Origin: JBCBAP01 sp038532435
Lineage (GTDB): Bacteria; Pseudomonadota; Alphaproteobacteria; Rhodobacterales; Rhodobacteraceae
DNA length: 64,000 nt
Direction of reading: 5' to 3'
Assembly (NCBI GenBank): GCA_038532435.1
Contig: JBCBAP010000002.1
Location: 84,248-148,247 of the forward strand
Shown: in pieces, positions 16,761-25,642 of the stretch
How positions within the stretch are numbered: position 1 is the stretch's first letter
Layout: every line of letters begins with the position of its first letter
Translations under genes and position numbers: made by a program
The notes under the pieces: generated by a model
The model's database searches: none
The model's input: the letters and a program-made list of their open reading frames with translations, nothing else
Told to the model about the DNA's origin: nothing

Positions 16761-17321
16761 TCAGGCGCCGCGCGCGATCGCAGCAACGCCGGTGCGGGCA
16801 ACCTCTACGAGGCCGAGCGGAACCATCAGATCCACAAACGCATCGATCTTCTCTGACGTGCCGGTCATCTCGAACACAAAGCTTTCGAGTGTCGAATCGA
16901 CCACCTTGGCCCGGAAGACATCCGCGAGGCGAAGCGCCTCGACCCGGTCGTTGCCGGTACCGGCCACCTTGATCAGGGCAAGCTCGCGTTCCACGGATGG
17001 CCCTTCAACGGTCAGGTCGTGGACCTCGTGCACCACGACCATGCGTTCGAGTTGCGCCTTGATCTGGTAGATCACCTGCGGCGTTCCCGTCGTCACGATG
17101 GTGATGCGGGAGCGGTGGCCGGTATGGTCAATCTCAGCGACCGTGAGGCTGTCGATGTTGTAGCCGCGCCCCGAGAAGAGGCCGATGACCCGGGCGAGCA
17201 CCCCATCCACATTGTCAACGACGACGCCGAGCGTGTGCCGCTCCACCACGTCACCGAGCGGGTTCTTGAGGTCGTAGGCGGACTGTCGGCTGGTGCCCTT
17301 TTTGATGTTGAGCGCGTTCAT
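16761..17321 (-). CDS. ilvN: Acetolactate synthase small (regulatory) subunit
   Basis: This 186-residue regulatory subunit of acetolactate synthase confers valine feedback inhibition on IlvB in branched-chain amino acid synthesis. The ACT domain starts at HTLGVVVDNVDGVLARVIGLFSGRGYNIDSLTV. The IlvH-type C-terminal domain runs from HEVHDLTVEGPSVERELALIKV to the end. The start MNALNIKKG was chosen because it lies within the stop of the upstream sulfotransferase-like gene (4-bp overlap, ATGA). It is the last gene of the chain that begins with ilvB, 2.7 kb away. Confidence 0.96.
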   Translation of the reverse strand: MNALNIKKGTSRQSAYDLKNPLGDVVERHTLGVVVDNVDGVLARVIGLFSGRGYNIDSLTVAEIDHTGHRSRITIVTTGTPQVIYQIKAQLERMVVVHEVHDLTVEGPSVERELALIKVAGTGNDRVEALRLADVFRAKVVDSTLESFVFEMTGTSEKIDAFVDLMVPLGLVEVARTGVAAIARGA

Positions 17322-18055
17322 GGGGCGGTTCCTCGTTTGATTTCGGGTCGTGTACCGGATTGGGTGGGCCGGGCCAAGGGGTCGGTCATCCAGGCGGGGC
17401 AGGCGGAGGCGATGCGGGCGGCGTCCTCTGGCGACATTTCGGTCCGGTGACGGCACGGAACGCCCTTGTTGAACTGGGTGAAGCGGGCCTGTTTGAGCGC
17501 GGCAACATCGATCGGCGCGCGGGAGACGCTGTGATGTGCGGCGAGCCGGTCGAGGGTCATCTCCGCGTCGAAAGCAATGTCCGCATAGTCGAGTGTCAGC
17601 GCGCCCGCGTCCTGCCACGCATCGAAAGCGGCGATCTGGCCGAGGATGCTTGCAAGTGCATCATCGAGCGTCCCGATCTCCGAGAACGGGATCTGTCCCC
17701 TGGCGCGAGCACGGGCGCCGTGGTCCATGAGCGACAGCGCCATGTCGCGCGGATCCCGCCAGCACGCATGGGCTGACGCCCGCCCGTCGCGCAGCAGGGG
17801 CAGGACAGCGGGGCCAGGGCGCTGATGGGTTTTCAGGACGAGGGGATGGCCCAGCCGTTGCGCCTCCAGCCACAGGCGCCCGAGCTGGCCGGGGCTCACG
17901 TCATCCACATAGTTGATGCGGCGGGGGGCTCCCAGAGCCTCAGCGGGCAGGTCAGGCTGCACAGGGCCCGCCGCATCGAGCAGGGCGCTTGTATAGTGGA
18001 ACGCGAGCGTGGAGCCCGACTTCAGCATCCCGTAGCTGAAGATGAGTCGGGTCAC
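17318..18055 (-). CDS. Sulfotransferase-like protein
   Basis: This 245-residue P-loop protein is of the sulfotransferase type. IFSYGMLKSGSTLAFHYTSALL near the N-terminus matches the 5'-phosphosulfate-binding loop (KSGST). ACWRDPRDMALSLMDHG (about residues 105-121) matches the 3'-phosphate-binding RDPRD motif of PAPS-dependent enzymes. The acceptor is unknown. The GTG start was chosen because it overlaps the DUF849 stop by 4 bp (GTGA); longer upstream frame is that gene read out of frame. The ilvN start overlaps its stop by 4 bp. Confidence 0.8.
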   Translation of the reverse strand: MTRLIFSYGMLKSGSTLAFHYTSALLDAAGPVQPDLPAEALGAPRRINYVDDVSPGQLGRLWLEAQRLGHPLVLKTHQRPGPAVLPLLRDGRASAHACWRDPRDMALSLMDHGARARARGQIPFSEIGTLDDALASILGQIAAFDAWQDAGALTLDYADIAFDAEMTLDRLAAHHSVSRAPIDVAALKQARFTQFNKGVPCRHRTEMSPEDAARIASACPAWMTDPLARPTQSGTRPEIKRGTAP

Positions 18056-18774
18056 GATCCGGCCATGAGGTCGCGCGCCATCGCGATGAGCGGGGCGTTG
18101 TCTGCAACGGGTGTGCCGTCGGGCAGGCTTTGCACATCCTCCAGCCCCATGCGTGTGGACAGGCCACGCAGGCGCGCCTCCATGAGCATGGGCCAGGCGG
18201 ACCGGCCGCAGCCATGGAGCAGGATCGGGAGGGCGGGACCATGCTCTGCCAGATGGGCAAGGATGCGCGCGGCTTCGGCCTTCGCGACCGGCGCGGAACA
18301 GTCGGGCAGTTCGATCAGGATGCGCAGGCACCTCTCCGCCGCGGTCAGGTCAGTGAACCGGCGGGCATCCTCGAGCGTCCAAAGCCCCGCCTCGATCCCG
18401 ATCTCCTGCCGGATCATCAGGTCCATGACCGTGGGCGCGTCGGGTTCGCGCAGGTTGATCGAGACGAAATCGGGACGCTCCGTCCAGCCCGCGATATCGT
18501 CATGGCGGGCGGTGCCACCGGGCGCAATCCAGTCGCCGGTACCGATGCCCACACCCACGCCAGGGACCGCGGCACGGATCGCGGTCAGTGCCGCGGCAAC
18601 CGCATCGGGCGCGAGCGTTTCCACGCCAGCGGCATCGCGCGGGTGGACGTGCAAGCTCTCGGCTCCGGCAGCGATCGCCACTTGCGCCTCGGCGGCCAGT
18701 TCCGCCGGGCGGCGGGGCACGCCCACCGCGGCATCTGGCTGGGTGCCGCCGTTGAGACAGGCCTGCAGCATCAT
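18052..18774 (-). CDS. DUF849 / 3-keto-5-aminohexanoate cleavage enzyme family
   Basis: BKACE (DUF849) enzymes are zinc-dependent and condense a beta-keto acid with acetyl-CoA, releasing acetoacetate and a CoA ester. The metal motif SLHVHPRDAAG (about residues 40-50) and the C-terminal GLSTRMGLEDV are present, after the characteristic start LQACLNGGTQPD. At 240 residues it is shorter than the usual 270-310, with a trimmed middle, so the substrate may differ. It overlaps the upstream lipoprotein gene and the downstream sulfotransferase-like gene by 4 bp each. Confidence 0.85.
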   Translation of the reverse strand: MMLQACLNGGTQPDAAVGVPRRPAELAAEAQVAIAAGAESLHVHPRDAAGVETLAPDAVAAALTAIRAAVPGVGVGIGTGDWIAPGGTARHDDIAGWTERPDFVSINLREPDAPTVMDLMIRQEIGIEAGLWTLEDARRFTDLTAAERCLRILIELPDCSAPVAKAEAARILAHLAEHGPALPILLHGCGRSAWPMLMEARLRGLSTRMGLEDVQSLPDGTPVADNAPLIAMARDLMAGS

Positions 18775-19406
18775 TGGGTGACCTCCGCGCGCCAGGACCA
18801 GGAGACCTTGTTGGCGGCGGTGATCGGATCACGGCCGAGCCGGGCCACCGCCTCCGCAAGGGTGATCTCCGTCGCCTCGGGCATGACGAAGGGCAGGGCA
18901 CCGCCTGACAGGCCCACCGGATCCCCGTCCACGATCTCGTCGGAAATGTAGAGCGATTCCGCGGCGAACCGGCAGGACCACTGGCCCCCCGCCTCCTCGG
19001 TTACCGGGTTGTAGGTGTCCGGCCCGTATCGGTAGCACATGCGCGCCCGTCGCTCGTCGGGCAACTGCTCCGTCCGCCAGTCCCCGATCACCAACTCGAC
19101 GTTGCCCGGATACCAGAGAAACGCCTTGCCGTCAGGCGAGAGGTATTCGATCTGGTTGCCGTGCCAAGGGGTGAAGCTGCGGGTCGTCGTGTCGGTGTAG
19201 AACGCCTCCAGCGTTTCCCGGGTTGCGGCGATGGCCTGCATGGCCTCCGCCTCTTCCAAGGTGATCGGGGCGATCCCTTCGGGCAGAGGCGGAACCTCGG
19301 TGCAGGCGGCGATCAGCAGGATCCCTGCGAAGCCAGGCAGCGACAGGGCGCGTTGGGGCCGACAGTGTCGGTGTTGCGCTTGCTGGTCGTGCTCTGCCCG
19401 TTTCAT
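18771..19406 (-). CDS. Lipoprotein, paralogue of its upstream neighbour
   Basis: This is a predicted lipoprotein. A hydrophobic run and lipobox (GFAGILLIAAC) lie near residues 25-35 after a long polar N-terminus, which makes the exact start uncertain. The body shares with the upstream gene the motifs FLWYPGN, YNPVTEEAGGQW and GDPVGLSGGALPFVMPE, in the same order, so the two are tandem paralogues. No known domain is recognised. The ATG at 19406 lies ten bases after the neighbour's stop. Its end overlaps the DUF849 gene by 4 bp. Confidence 0.75.
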   Translation of the reverse strand: MKRAEHDQQAQHRHCRPQRALSLPGFAGILLIAACTEVPPLPEGIAPITLEEAEAMQAIAATRETLEAFYTDTTTRSFTPWHGNQIEYLSPDGKAFLWYPGNVELVIGDWRTEQLPDERRARMCYRYGPDTYNPVTEEAGGQWSCRFAAESLYISDEIVDGDPVGLSGGALPFVMPEATEITLAEAVARLGRDPITAANKVSWSWRAEVTQ

Positions 19407-19416
19407 GCGTGGAACC

Positions 19417-20010
19417 CTAGGAGTCCTCGAGCTGCGGTGCCGGTGTGTTCTCATCCAGCGGAGGCATTCGTTCTAAGCCGGCCCGCTCCATTGCATCAAG
19501 AAACGAGACGCGTTCGTCCTTGGGCATGATGAAGGGGATTTTGCCGCTAGACAGGTTGAAAGGATCTCCAACGAGCATACGGTGCCTTGCCATCATGTAG
19601 TAAGTCCTGTCCCTGGTCTTCCAAGAATCTCCCAACTGGCGGGTCACAGGATTGTAGCTGTTGGGATATCGGTAGAAGACTTGACTGTCTTTTATGTCCG
19701 GGTCGTACTCAACCTTCCAATAGCCATCAACGACCCTGCGGTTACCCGGATACCAGAGAAACAATCGCCCCTCCGGACCCACGTACCAGATCTGCATTCC
19801 GTGATCGTCGGAGTAATGGATGAAGGTGGTATCGGCGAGGAAGGCGAAAATGTTCTCGGGTGATGCTGCCGCTGTGAGTATCTCGTCGACGGTCGACTTA
19901 CCTCGTTGCGCGACGCCAAATTCCGTGAGCAGACGCTCGCGGTCGGACGGGCCGCAGGCGCCCAGGGCCATAAGAATACCGGCGACTGCGACCCATGTTT
20001 TAAATGTCAT
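19417..20010 (-). CDS. Lipoprotein of unknown function
   Basis: This 197-residue product has a clean lipoprotein signal, MTFKTWVAVAGILMALGAC, with Cys as residue 19. The body has many aromatic residues (WYVGPEGRLFLWYPGN, VFYRYPNSYNPVTRQLGDSW, GDPFNLSSGKIPFIMPK). It shares these motifs with the downstream gene. Base composition is visibly less GC-rich than the flanks, with codons such as AAA, ATA and GTT, so one copy may have diverged or arrived later. It starts 26 bp after the ilvB stop. The function is not recognisable; an envelope protein is inferred. Confidence 0.75.
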   Translation of the reverse strand: MTFKTWVAVAGILMALGACGPSDRERLLTEFGVAQRGKSTVDEILTAAASPENIFAFLADTTFIHYSDDHGMQIWYVGPEGRLFLWYPGNRRVVDGYWKVEYDPDIKDSQVFYRYPNSYNPVTRQLGDSWKTRDRTYYMMARHRMLVGDPFNLSSGKIPFIMPKDERVSFLDAMERAGLERMPPLDENTPAPQLEDS

Positions 20011-20036
20011 TTTGCAAAAAACCTTGCTTGACAGGA

Positions 20037-21803
<1,767 letters not shown>

Positions 21804-21862
21804 CGGTCTTCTCCACTTGCTCCGGCGGTCTCCTCTGCCGCCGCTGGGTTTCGTTCCGGCAC

Positions 21863-21885
21863 AAAAAAACCCCCTTCCGGGGGTT
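21863..21885 (-). terminator. Attenuator terminator in the ilvB leader
   Basis: On the transcribed strand, AACCCCC-GGAA-GGGGGTT is followed directly by seven T's (21863-21869). This is a textbook Rho-independent terminator 60 bp upstream of the ilvB start, after a branched-chain-rich leader peptide. Its left arm (CCCCCGG) can pair instead with CCGGGGGG just after the leader stop codon, giving an antiterminator. Confidence 0.88.
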
Positions 21886-21888
21886 CAG

Positions 21889-21932
21889 CGCGTTTGGTCC
21901 GTTGGGGATCAGTGCCCCCCGGTCAAACGCGC
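21889..21932 (-). promoter_or_regulatory. Competing stem in the ilvB attenuator
   Basis: GCGCGTTTG, which covers the last leader-peptide codons, is complementary over nine bases to CAAACGCGC just before the terminator. The intervening CCGGGGGG can pair with the terminator's left arm. These mutually exclusive pairings are what a ribosome-position-dependent attenuator needs. A ribosome stalled at the early Ile/Val/Leu codons would leave CCGGGGGG free. Confidence 0.65.
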
Positions 21933-21964
21933 AAGCCGACAAGTACGATGCTGTTTCTCATCAT
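21923..21964 (-). CDS. ilvB leader peptide (MMRNSIVLVGLRV)
   Basis: This is a 13-residue frame ending in TGA. Six of its last eight residues are branched-chain (I, V, L, V, L, V). It ends 38 bases before the attenuator stem, the classic layout of an ilv leader peptide that senses charged tRNA-Ile, tRNA-Val and tRNA-Leu. No Shine-Dalgarno is seen. The promoter boxes place the transcription start at or next to the ATG, so it may be translated leaderlessly. Confidence 0.85.
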   Translation of the reverse strand: MMRNSIVLVGLRV

Positions 21965-21970
21965 GCTGTC

Positions 21971-21998
21971 GTTGTACCCCACCCATCGGGGGGGTCAA
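21971..21998 (-). promoter_or_regulatory. Candidate ilvB promoter
   Basis: Reading leftwards, TTGACC (21993-21998) and TACAAC (21971-21976) have a 16-base spacer. Six bases separate the -10 box from the leader ATG. The spacer itself is a C-rich/G-rich imperfect palindrome (CCCCC-GATGGG-TGGGG). Transcription would start at about 21964. Confidence 0.55.
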
Positions 21999-22147
21999 GG
22001 GCGAAGATTCAGAAAAATGCGGGTAAGGGGTGGTGCGCGCAATTTTGTTAAGGCCGCACTCGATCCTGTTCCGACAGCATCCCTTGTAGCACTCCACCGA
22101 GCAGCGGCCGTCAGCCACATCGTGTGTGATCCCTTGCGTTGGCGAGA

Positions 22148-23023
22148 TCACGACCAGTCCAATCCTGCCAGCCAGTCCTTCACCGCCATAACCGATGGGC
22201 TGGCCGCCTGATCGGCGTGAGAAAGGAGCCATACTTCCCGCGCAGGCGGCGGGTCATGACGCTCAACCGACAGCGGCCCCACGCGCGCATCGGGAAGTGC
22301 GACTGCGCGCGGCAGCAGTGATTTGCCGAGGCCGCAGGCAACCGCCTCCAGTGCCGTGTCCGCATCCCCGACCTTGATCAGGGTCTGTCTCTCCCGGTCA
22401 TCTTCCGTCACCGCTTCAAGCCATCGCGCCTGTGGCAACTGGGCCAGGATGTCGGGGTAGGTGATCCACCCCAACGTCTCCAACTCATCCGGCGATATCG
22501 CACGGGAGGCGAACGCACCGAACCGCAGTTCCCCCAGCCTGTGCGCCTTGGTCTTCAGCCCCCCACCGGTCGGCCGCGCGAACCTGACGGCCAGATCCGC
22601 GTCGCGCTTGAACAGATCCAGGTTGGTCGCGGCGGGGAGCAATTCGACGGTCAGCCGGGGATGCCGCGCGCTCAAGGTTGCCAGATTGGGAACCAGCAGA
22701 CGGTTCACGATGATCGGAACCGAGCTGATGCGGACGCACCCGGTGATATTGGGTCTCTGTTCCGCGAGCGTCTCGACGATTCTGGAGTTCTCCCGCTCCA
22801 CGGTTTCCGCAAGCGACATGATCCGAAGGGCGGCTTCGGTCGGCGTGTAGCGCCCTTCGGTACTTCCCAGAAACAGGGGTGCGCCAAGCTGAACCTCCAA
22901 CGCGCGGATCCGGCGGGTGACGGTCGTCGGGCTCGCTCTCACCCGGCCCGCAGCACCCTTGAGGGTCCCGGAGCGATAGAGCGCGAGGAGGTATTTCAGA
23001 TCGTTCCAATCGAAGCTCTGCAC
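22148..23023 (-). CDS. LysR-family transcriptional regulator
   Basis: This is a 291-residue LysR regulator. The HTH begins FDWNDLKYLLALYRSGTLKGAAGRVRASPTTVTRRIRALE and the effector domain starts near residue 90 (GCVRISSVPIIVNRLLVPNL). The FDWNDL opening is typical of one large LysR subgroup. The GTG at 23023 (VQSFDWNDL) was chosen because the homologous region starts there. The frame stays open far upstream but reads as antisense of other genes. No ribosome site is obvious. It is divergent from the YciI-like gene, its likely target. Confidence 0.85.
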   Translation of the reverse strand: MQSFDWNDLKYLLALYRSGTLKGAAGRVRASPTTVTRRIRALEVQLGAPLFLGSTEGRYTPTEAALRIMSLAETVERENSRIVETLAEQRPNITGCVRISSVPIIVNRLLVPNLATLSARHPRLTVELLPAATNLDLFKRDADLAVRFARPTGGGLKTKAHRLGELRFGAFASRAISPDELETLGWITYPDILAQLPQARWLEAVTEDDRERQTLIKVGDADTALEAVACGLGKSLLPRAVALPDARVGPLSVERHDPPPAREVWLLSHADQAASPSVMAVKDWLAGLDWS

Positions 23024-23033
23024 ATGTGCAGAG
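23016..23033. promoter_or_regulatory. 18-bp perfect palindrome over the LysR start codon
   Basis: CTCTGCACATGTGCAGAG is perfectly symmetric and covers the proposed GTG start. A related half-site, CTGCACATCTGC, follows within 20 bp. It suggests an autoregulatory operator shared with the divergent YciI-like gene. Confidence 0.55.
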
Positions 23034-23113
23034 TAGCCCTGCACATCTGCTGACTCAATCCATGAGACAGGCGTGCGATCCTCATGATGCACCAGTTCAC
23101 CGGAGACCGATCC

Positions 23114-23410
23114 ATGACCTTTATCGTCCTGTTCGAGGATGCACCCGACGCGGATGCAGACATCCGCAAGGTCAAGATGCCCGAGCATCTTGCTTTTCTG
23201 GAGGCCAATGCAGACAGGGTCAGTGCCGCCGGCCCGCTCTTCGACGCGGACAATCGAGGCAGGGACGGTCTCTGGATCGTCGAGGCTGACAACGTGGCCG
23301 AGATCGAGGCACTGATCCGGGAGGATCCGTTCTGGCCTACGGGGTTGCGCAAGTCCTACGCAATCATCGAGTGGACCCGGGTTTTCGCGGACGGGCGCAG
23401 GCTGATCTGA
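23114..23410 (+). CDS. YciI-like (YCII domain) protein
   Basis: This 98-residue protein has the YCII fold: MTFIVLFEDAPDADADIRKVKMPEHLAFLEANADRVSAAGPLF, then WIVEADNVAEIEALIREDPFWPTGL. The family contains the His/Asp pair implicated in small dehydrochlorinase-like or lyase reactions, but most members have no known substrate. The ATG at 23114 was chosen because CGGAGACC precedes it. It lies 90 bp from the divergent LysR gene. Confidence 0.85.
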   Translation: MTFIVLFEDAPDADADIRKVKMPEHLAFLEANADRVSAAGPLFDADNRGRDGLWIVEADNVAEIEALIREDPFWPTGLRKSYAIIEWTRVFADGRRLI

Positions 23411-23415
23411 GGGCG

Positions 23416-24153
23416 CTAACTCTTGAATTGACTGCGCAGGATCGCCGAATAGCGCACCGGTTCCTTGAGCGGCCAGAGATGGTCCCGGCCGTCCAAAACC
23501 AGAGCATCGACGTTCGGGTTCTCGGCAGCGAGTCGGTTGGGTGTCAACCGGATCGCCCCGGGCTCCTTGCTGCCGGAGACGGCGAGCAGTGGCACGGGCG
23601 GTGCCGTCAGACCGGTCGGTGACCGGAAGTCCACCGCCTGAATGCCCGCGCGCCGAATGGTGCGCGGACGGATCACCTTCGCCCCTTCCACGAAACGCGA
23701 CCCGGCCTGAGGGTCGCCGAGCACGCCGGAAAACAGCCACAGCAGCGACGGTACCGCGAACATTGACCCGTTGATCACATACGCAAGGCGGTAGAGTGGG
23801 CGCCAGCGAAGGTGGCCGATATGGAACCCGCTCAGAACCGCGCGCGCGAACCGGTCCGGTCGCTTGCCCAGCATCAGCCAGCCCACGTAGGCGCCGAGAG
23901 ACTGCCCGACGAGGTAAACCGGCCGTCCCGCTGGCAGTGTCTCGACCACGTCGATGACGCTGTCTGCCGTGTGCGCAAGCGTCTCCCACGGCATTGCCGC
24001 GCTGCCCCCGTGGCCGGGCATGTCCGGCACCAAGGCGCCAAAATCTGTCAGATCCGCCCGGACCGGATCCCAGCACCAGCTGACCATGCCGAGACCGTGG
24101 AGGCAGAGGATCGCGGGCGCGTCATCCGGACCGTCCAGAACGAAGGAAAGCAT
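23416..24153 (-). CDS. Alpha/beta hydrolase
   Basis: This 245-residue alpha/beta-hydrolase-fold protein has an oxyanion-hole motif ILCLHGLGMVSWCW, the nucleophile elbow VGQSLGAY (Ser) and a C-terminal His in GRDHLWPL. An acid follows the strand LLAVSGSKEPG in the expected region, but which residue acts is unclear. The substrate is unknown. The ATG at 24153 is preceded by GTGAAAGG. It is convergent with the YciI-like gene, with five bases between stops. Confidence 0.85.
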   Translation of the reverse strand: MLSFVLDGPDDAPAILCLHGLGMVSWCWDPVRADLTDFGALVPDMPGHGGSAAMPWETLAHTADSVIDVVETLPAGRPVYLVGQSLGAYVGWLMLGKRPDRFARAVLSGFHIGHLRWRPLYRLAYVINGSMFAVPSLLWLFSGVLGDPQAGSRFVEGAKVIRPRTIRRAGIQAVDFRSPTGLTAPPVPLLAVSGSKEPGAIRLTPNRLAAENPNVDALVLDGRDHLWPLKEPVRYSAILRSQFKS

Positions 24154-24299
24154 GGGCGAGCCTTTCACCAAGCAGCGCCCCGCCCTCAACGGATCATCCG
24201 GATCGGGGCTGGCGGGATGGCACGCGGTCGACCGGTGTCGCTCATCGATGGACGGCTATGCCTCCCACGCAAGCACGTATGCGCTCGCGGACCGGGATC

Positions 24300-24911
24300 C
24301 TAGTCCTCGGGGTCGTAGCGTTCCACGTAGGAGGTGATCAGCCGGTCCATCGCCTCGCGCGCGGCGAAGTTCATGTCCGGGCTCACGTCGAGGGAGGCTG
24401 CCATTTTCCAATGGCCGTACATTAGCGCGACGAAGAGATGGGCGAGTTCCTCGCAGGCCCGCTGGGGCAGGTCGCTGTGGCTGATCTGGATCTCATGGGC
24501 AACCGTCAGGCGCAGAAGCCCGTAGCCGTCCGTTAGGTTCTGCTTGACCCGCGGATGGGTCGCGGCGAGCGCCATCATCGCGTCGTAGATCGTGTCATCC
24601 ACCGGTTTCGAATGGCCCGTGGTGGTCACCAGTCCGAAATAGAAATCGAGGAAGAGGTCCAGCCGTTCTGTCGATTTCGCGGCGAGGATCCCCTCAGCGA
24701 GCCGCCGCTTGTACTCCGCCGCCAGGGCATCGCACACCGCGACCATGAGCTCTTCGGGATCCGAAAAGTAGTGCCGGACAAGCTGGCGGGACATGTCCGC
24801 CTCTGTCGCGATCTTGTCATAGACAGGAAGTGCCACACCTGTGGTCTGCAGCGTTCGCATGCAGGCGTCCACAATCTCGGCGCGCCGGATGTCTGCGATA
24901 CGTTGTGCCAT
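24300..24911 (-). CDS. TetR-family regulator
   Basis: This 203-residue TetR-type repressor has the HTH VYDKIATEADMSRQLVRHYFSDPEELMVAVCDAL at residues 29-62. A helical ligand domain without clear family match follows. The operon partner is uncertain. The hydrolase gene downstream on the same strand is 146 bp away and could be its target. A palindrome in its own promoter suggests autoregulation. Confidence 0.88.
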   Translation of the reverse strand: MAQRIADIRRAEIVDACMRTLQTTGVALPVYDKIATEADMSRQLVRHYFSDPEELMVAVCDALAAEYKRRLAEGILAAKSTERLDLFLDFYFGLVTTTGHSKPVDDTIYDAMMALAATHPRVKQNLTDGYGLLRLTVAHEIQISHSDLPQRACEELAHLFVALMYGHWKMAASLDVSPDMNFAAREAMDRLITSYVERYDPED

Positions 24912-24946
24912 GGATGAAGTCCTTGTCCGTCGAGCGCCACCCTAAC

Positions 24947-24965
24947 TATCTGATCCAATGAGATA
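24947..24965. promoter_or_regulatory. Candidate TetR operator TATCT-N9-AGATA
   Basis: This imperfect 19-bp palindrome, with 14 of 19 positions symmetric, lies 36 bp upstream of the TetR gene. It is in an AT-rich island bounded by TAACTA and TAGTTA. The location fits autorepression. Confidence 0.45.
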
Positions 24966-25006
24966 CAATTAGTTAACGGATTATTAATACTCGTGCCGCA
25001 ATCCCG

Positions 25007-25642
25007 TCAAACTTCAAGACCGAGCAGCCCGCTTTCGAGCACATAGCGGGTCAGTCCGGCGGTGGTCGAGATGCCGAGTTTGCGCTTGATGTTTTTGCGA
25101 TGGGTCTCGACCGTCCTGATCGAAATCGAGAGTTCCTCCGCCACTTCCTTGTTGCTCTTGCCCCGGGCAAGGCGCAGCAGGACCGTCTGCTCCCTGGACG
25201 TGAGGACGCCGCGTCCTTCCGCATCGTCGGGGGGCTGGATCATGCGCTCCGTGCCCGTGCAGAGGTAGATCTCGCCTGCATGCACCCGCTCGATGGCGGT
25301 CACGATCTCTTCGGTCGGTACGTCTTTGAGGAGGTAGCCGCGCGCGCCATGGCGCAGGGCGGTGGTGATGTATTCCGGATTGTCGTGCATGGACAGCACC
25401 ACAATCCGCGCCTCCGGCGTGCGCTCCAGGATGATCTCCGTCGCGGTCAGCCCGTTCATGCCCGGCATGTTGAGATCCATGAGCAGCACATCCGGGCTGT
25501 GCGCGGCCATCGCCTCGACCGCGTCCCGCCCGTTTGCGGCCGTGCCCAATACCTCGATCTGGGGGTAGGTCTCCAGCATGGCGCGGATGCCCTCGGTCAC
25601 CAGCGGGTGGTCATCGGCGAGGACGATGCGGATCTGGCTCAT
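25007..25642 (-). CDS. NarL/LuxR-type response regulator
   Basis: This 211-residue two-component response regulator has a receiver domain with the acidic pair LADDHP, the phospho-acceptor Asp in VLLMDLNMPG (about residue 56) and the Lys in LLKDVP. A C-terminal LuxR HTH follows (VLTSREQTVLLRLARGKSNKEVAEELSISIRTVETHRKNIKRKL). Its ATG overlaps the stop of the upstream kinase gene by 4 bp, so the two are a cognate pair. Confidence 0.95.
   Translation of the reverse strand: MSQIRIVLADDHPLVTEGIRAMLETYPQIEVLGTAANGRDAVEAMAAHSPDVLLMDLNMPGMNGLTATEIILERTPEARIVVLSMHDNPEYITTALRHGARGYLLKDVPTEEIVTAIERVHAGEIYLCTGTERMIQPPDDAEGRGVLTSREQTVLLRLARGKSNKEVAEELSISIRTVETHRKNIKRKLGISTTAGLTRYVLESGLLGLEV

Noticed and set aside
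18056..18331. N-terminal extension of the sulfotransferase-like gene
   Set aside because: It is the DUF849 gene read in another frame; the 4-bp GTGA overlap gives a natural start.
23024..24076. Long N-terminal extension of the LysR gene
   Set aside because: The extension is antisense to the YciI and hydrolase genes; the LysR HTH begins at FDWNDL as in the family.
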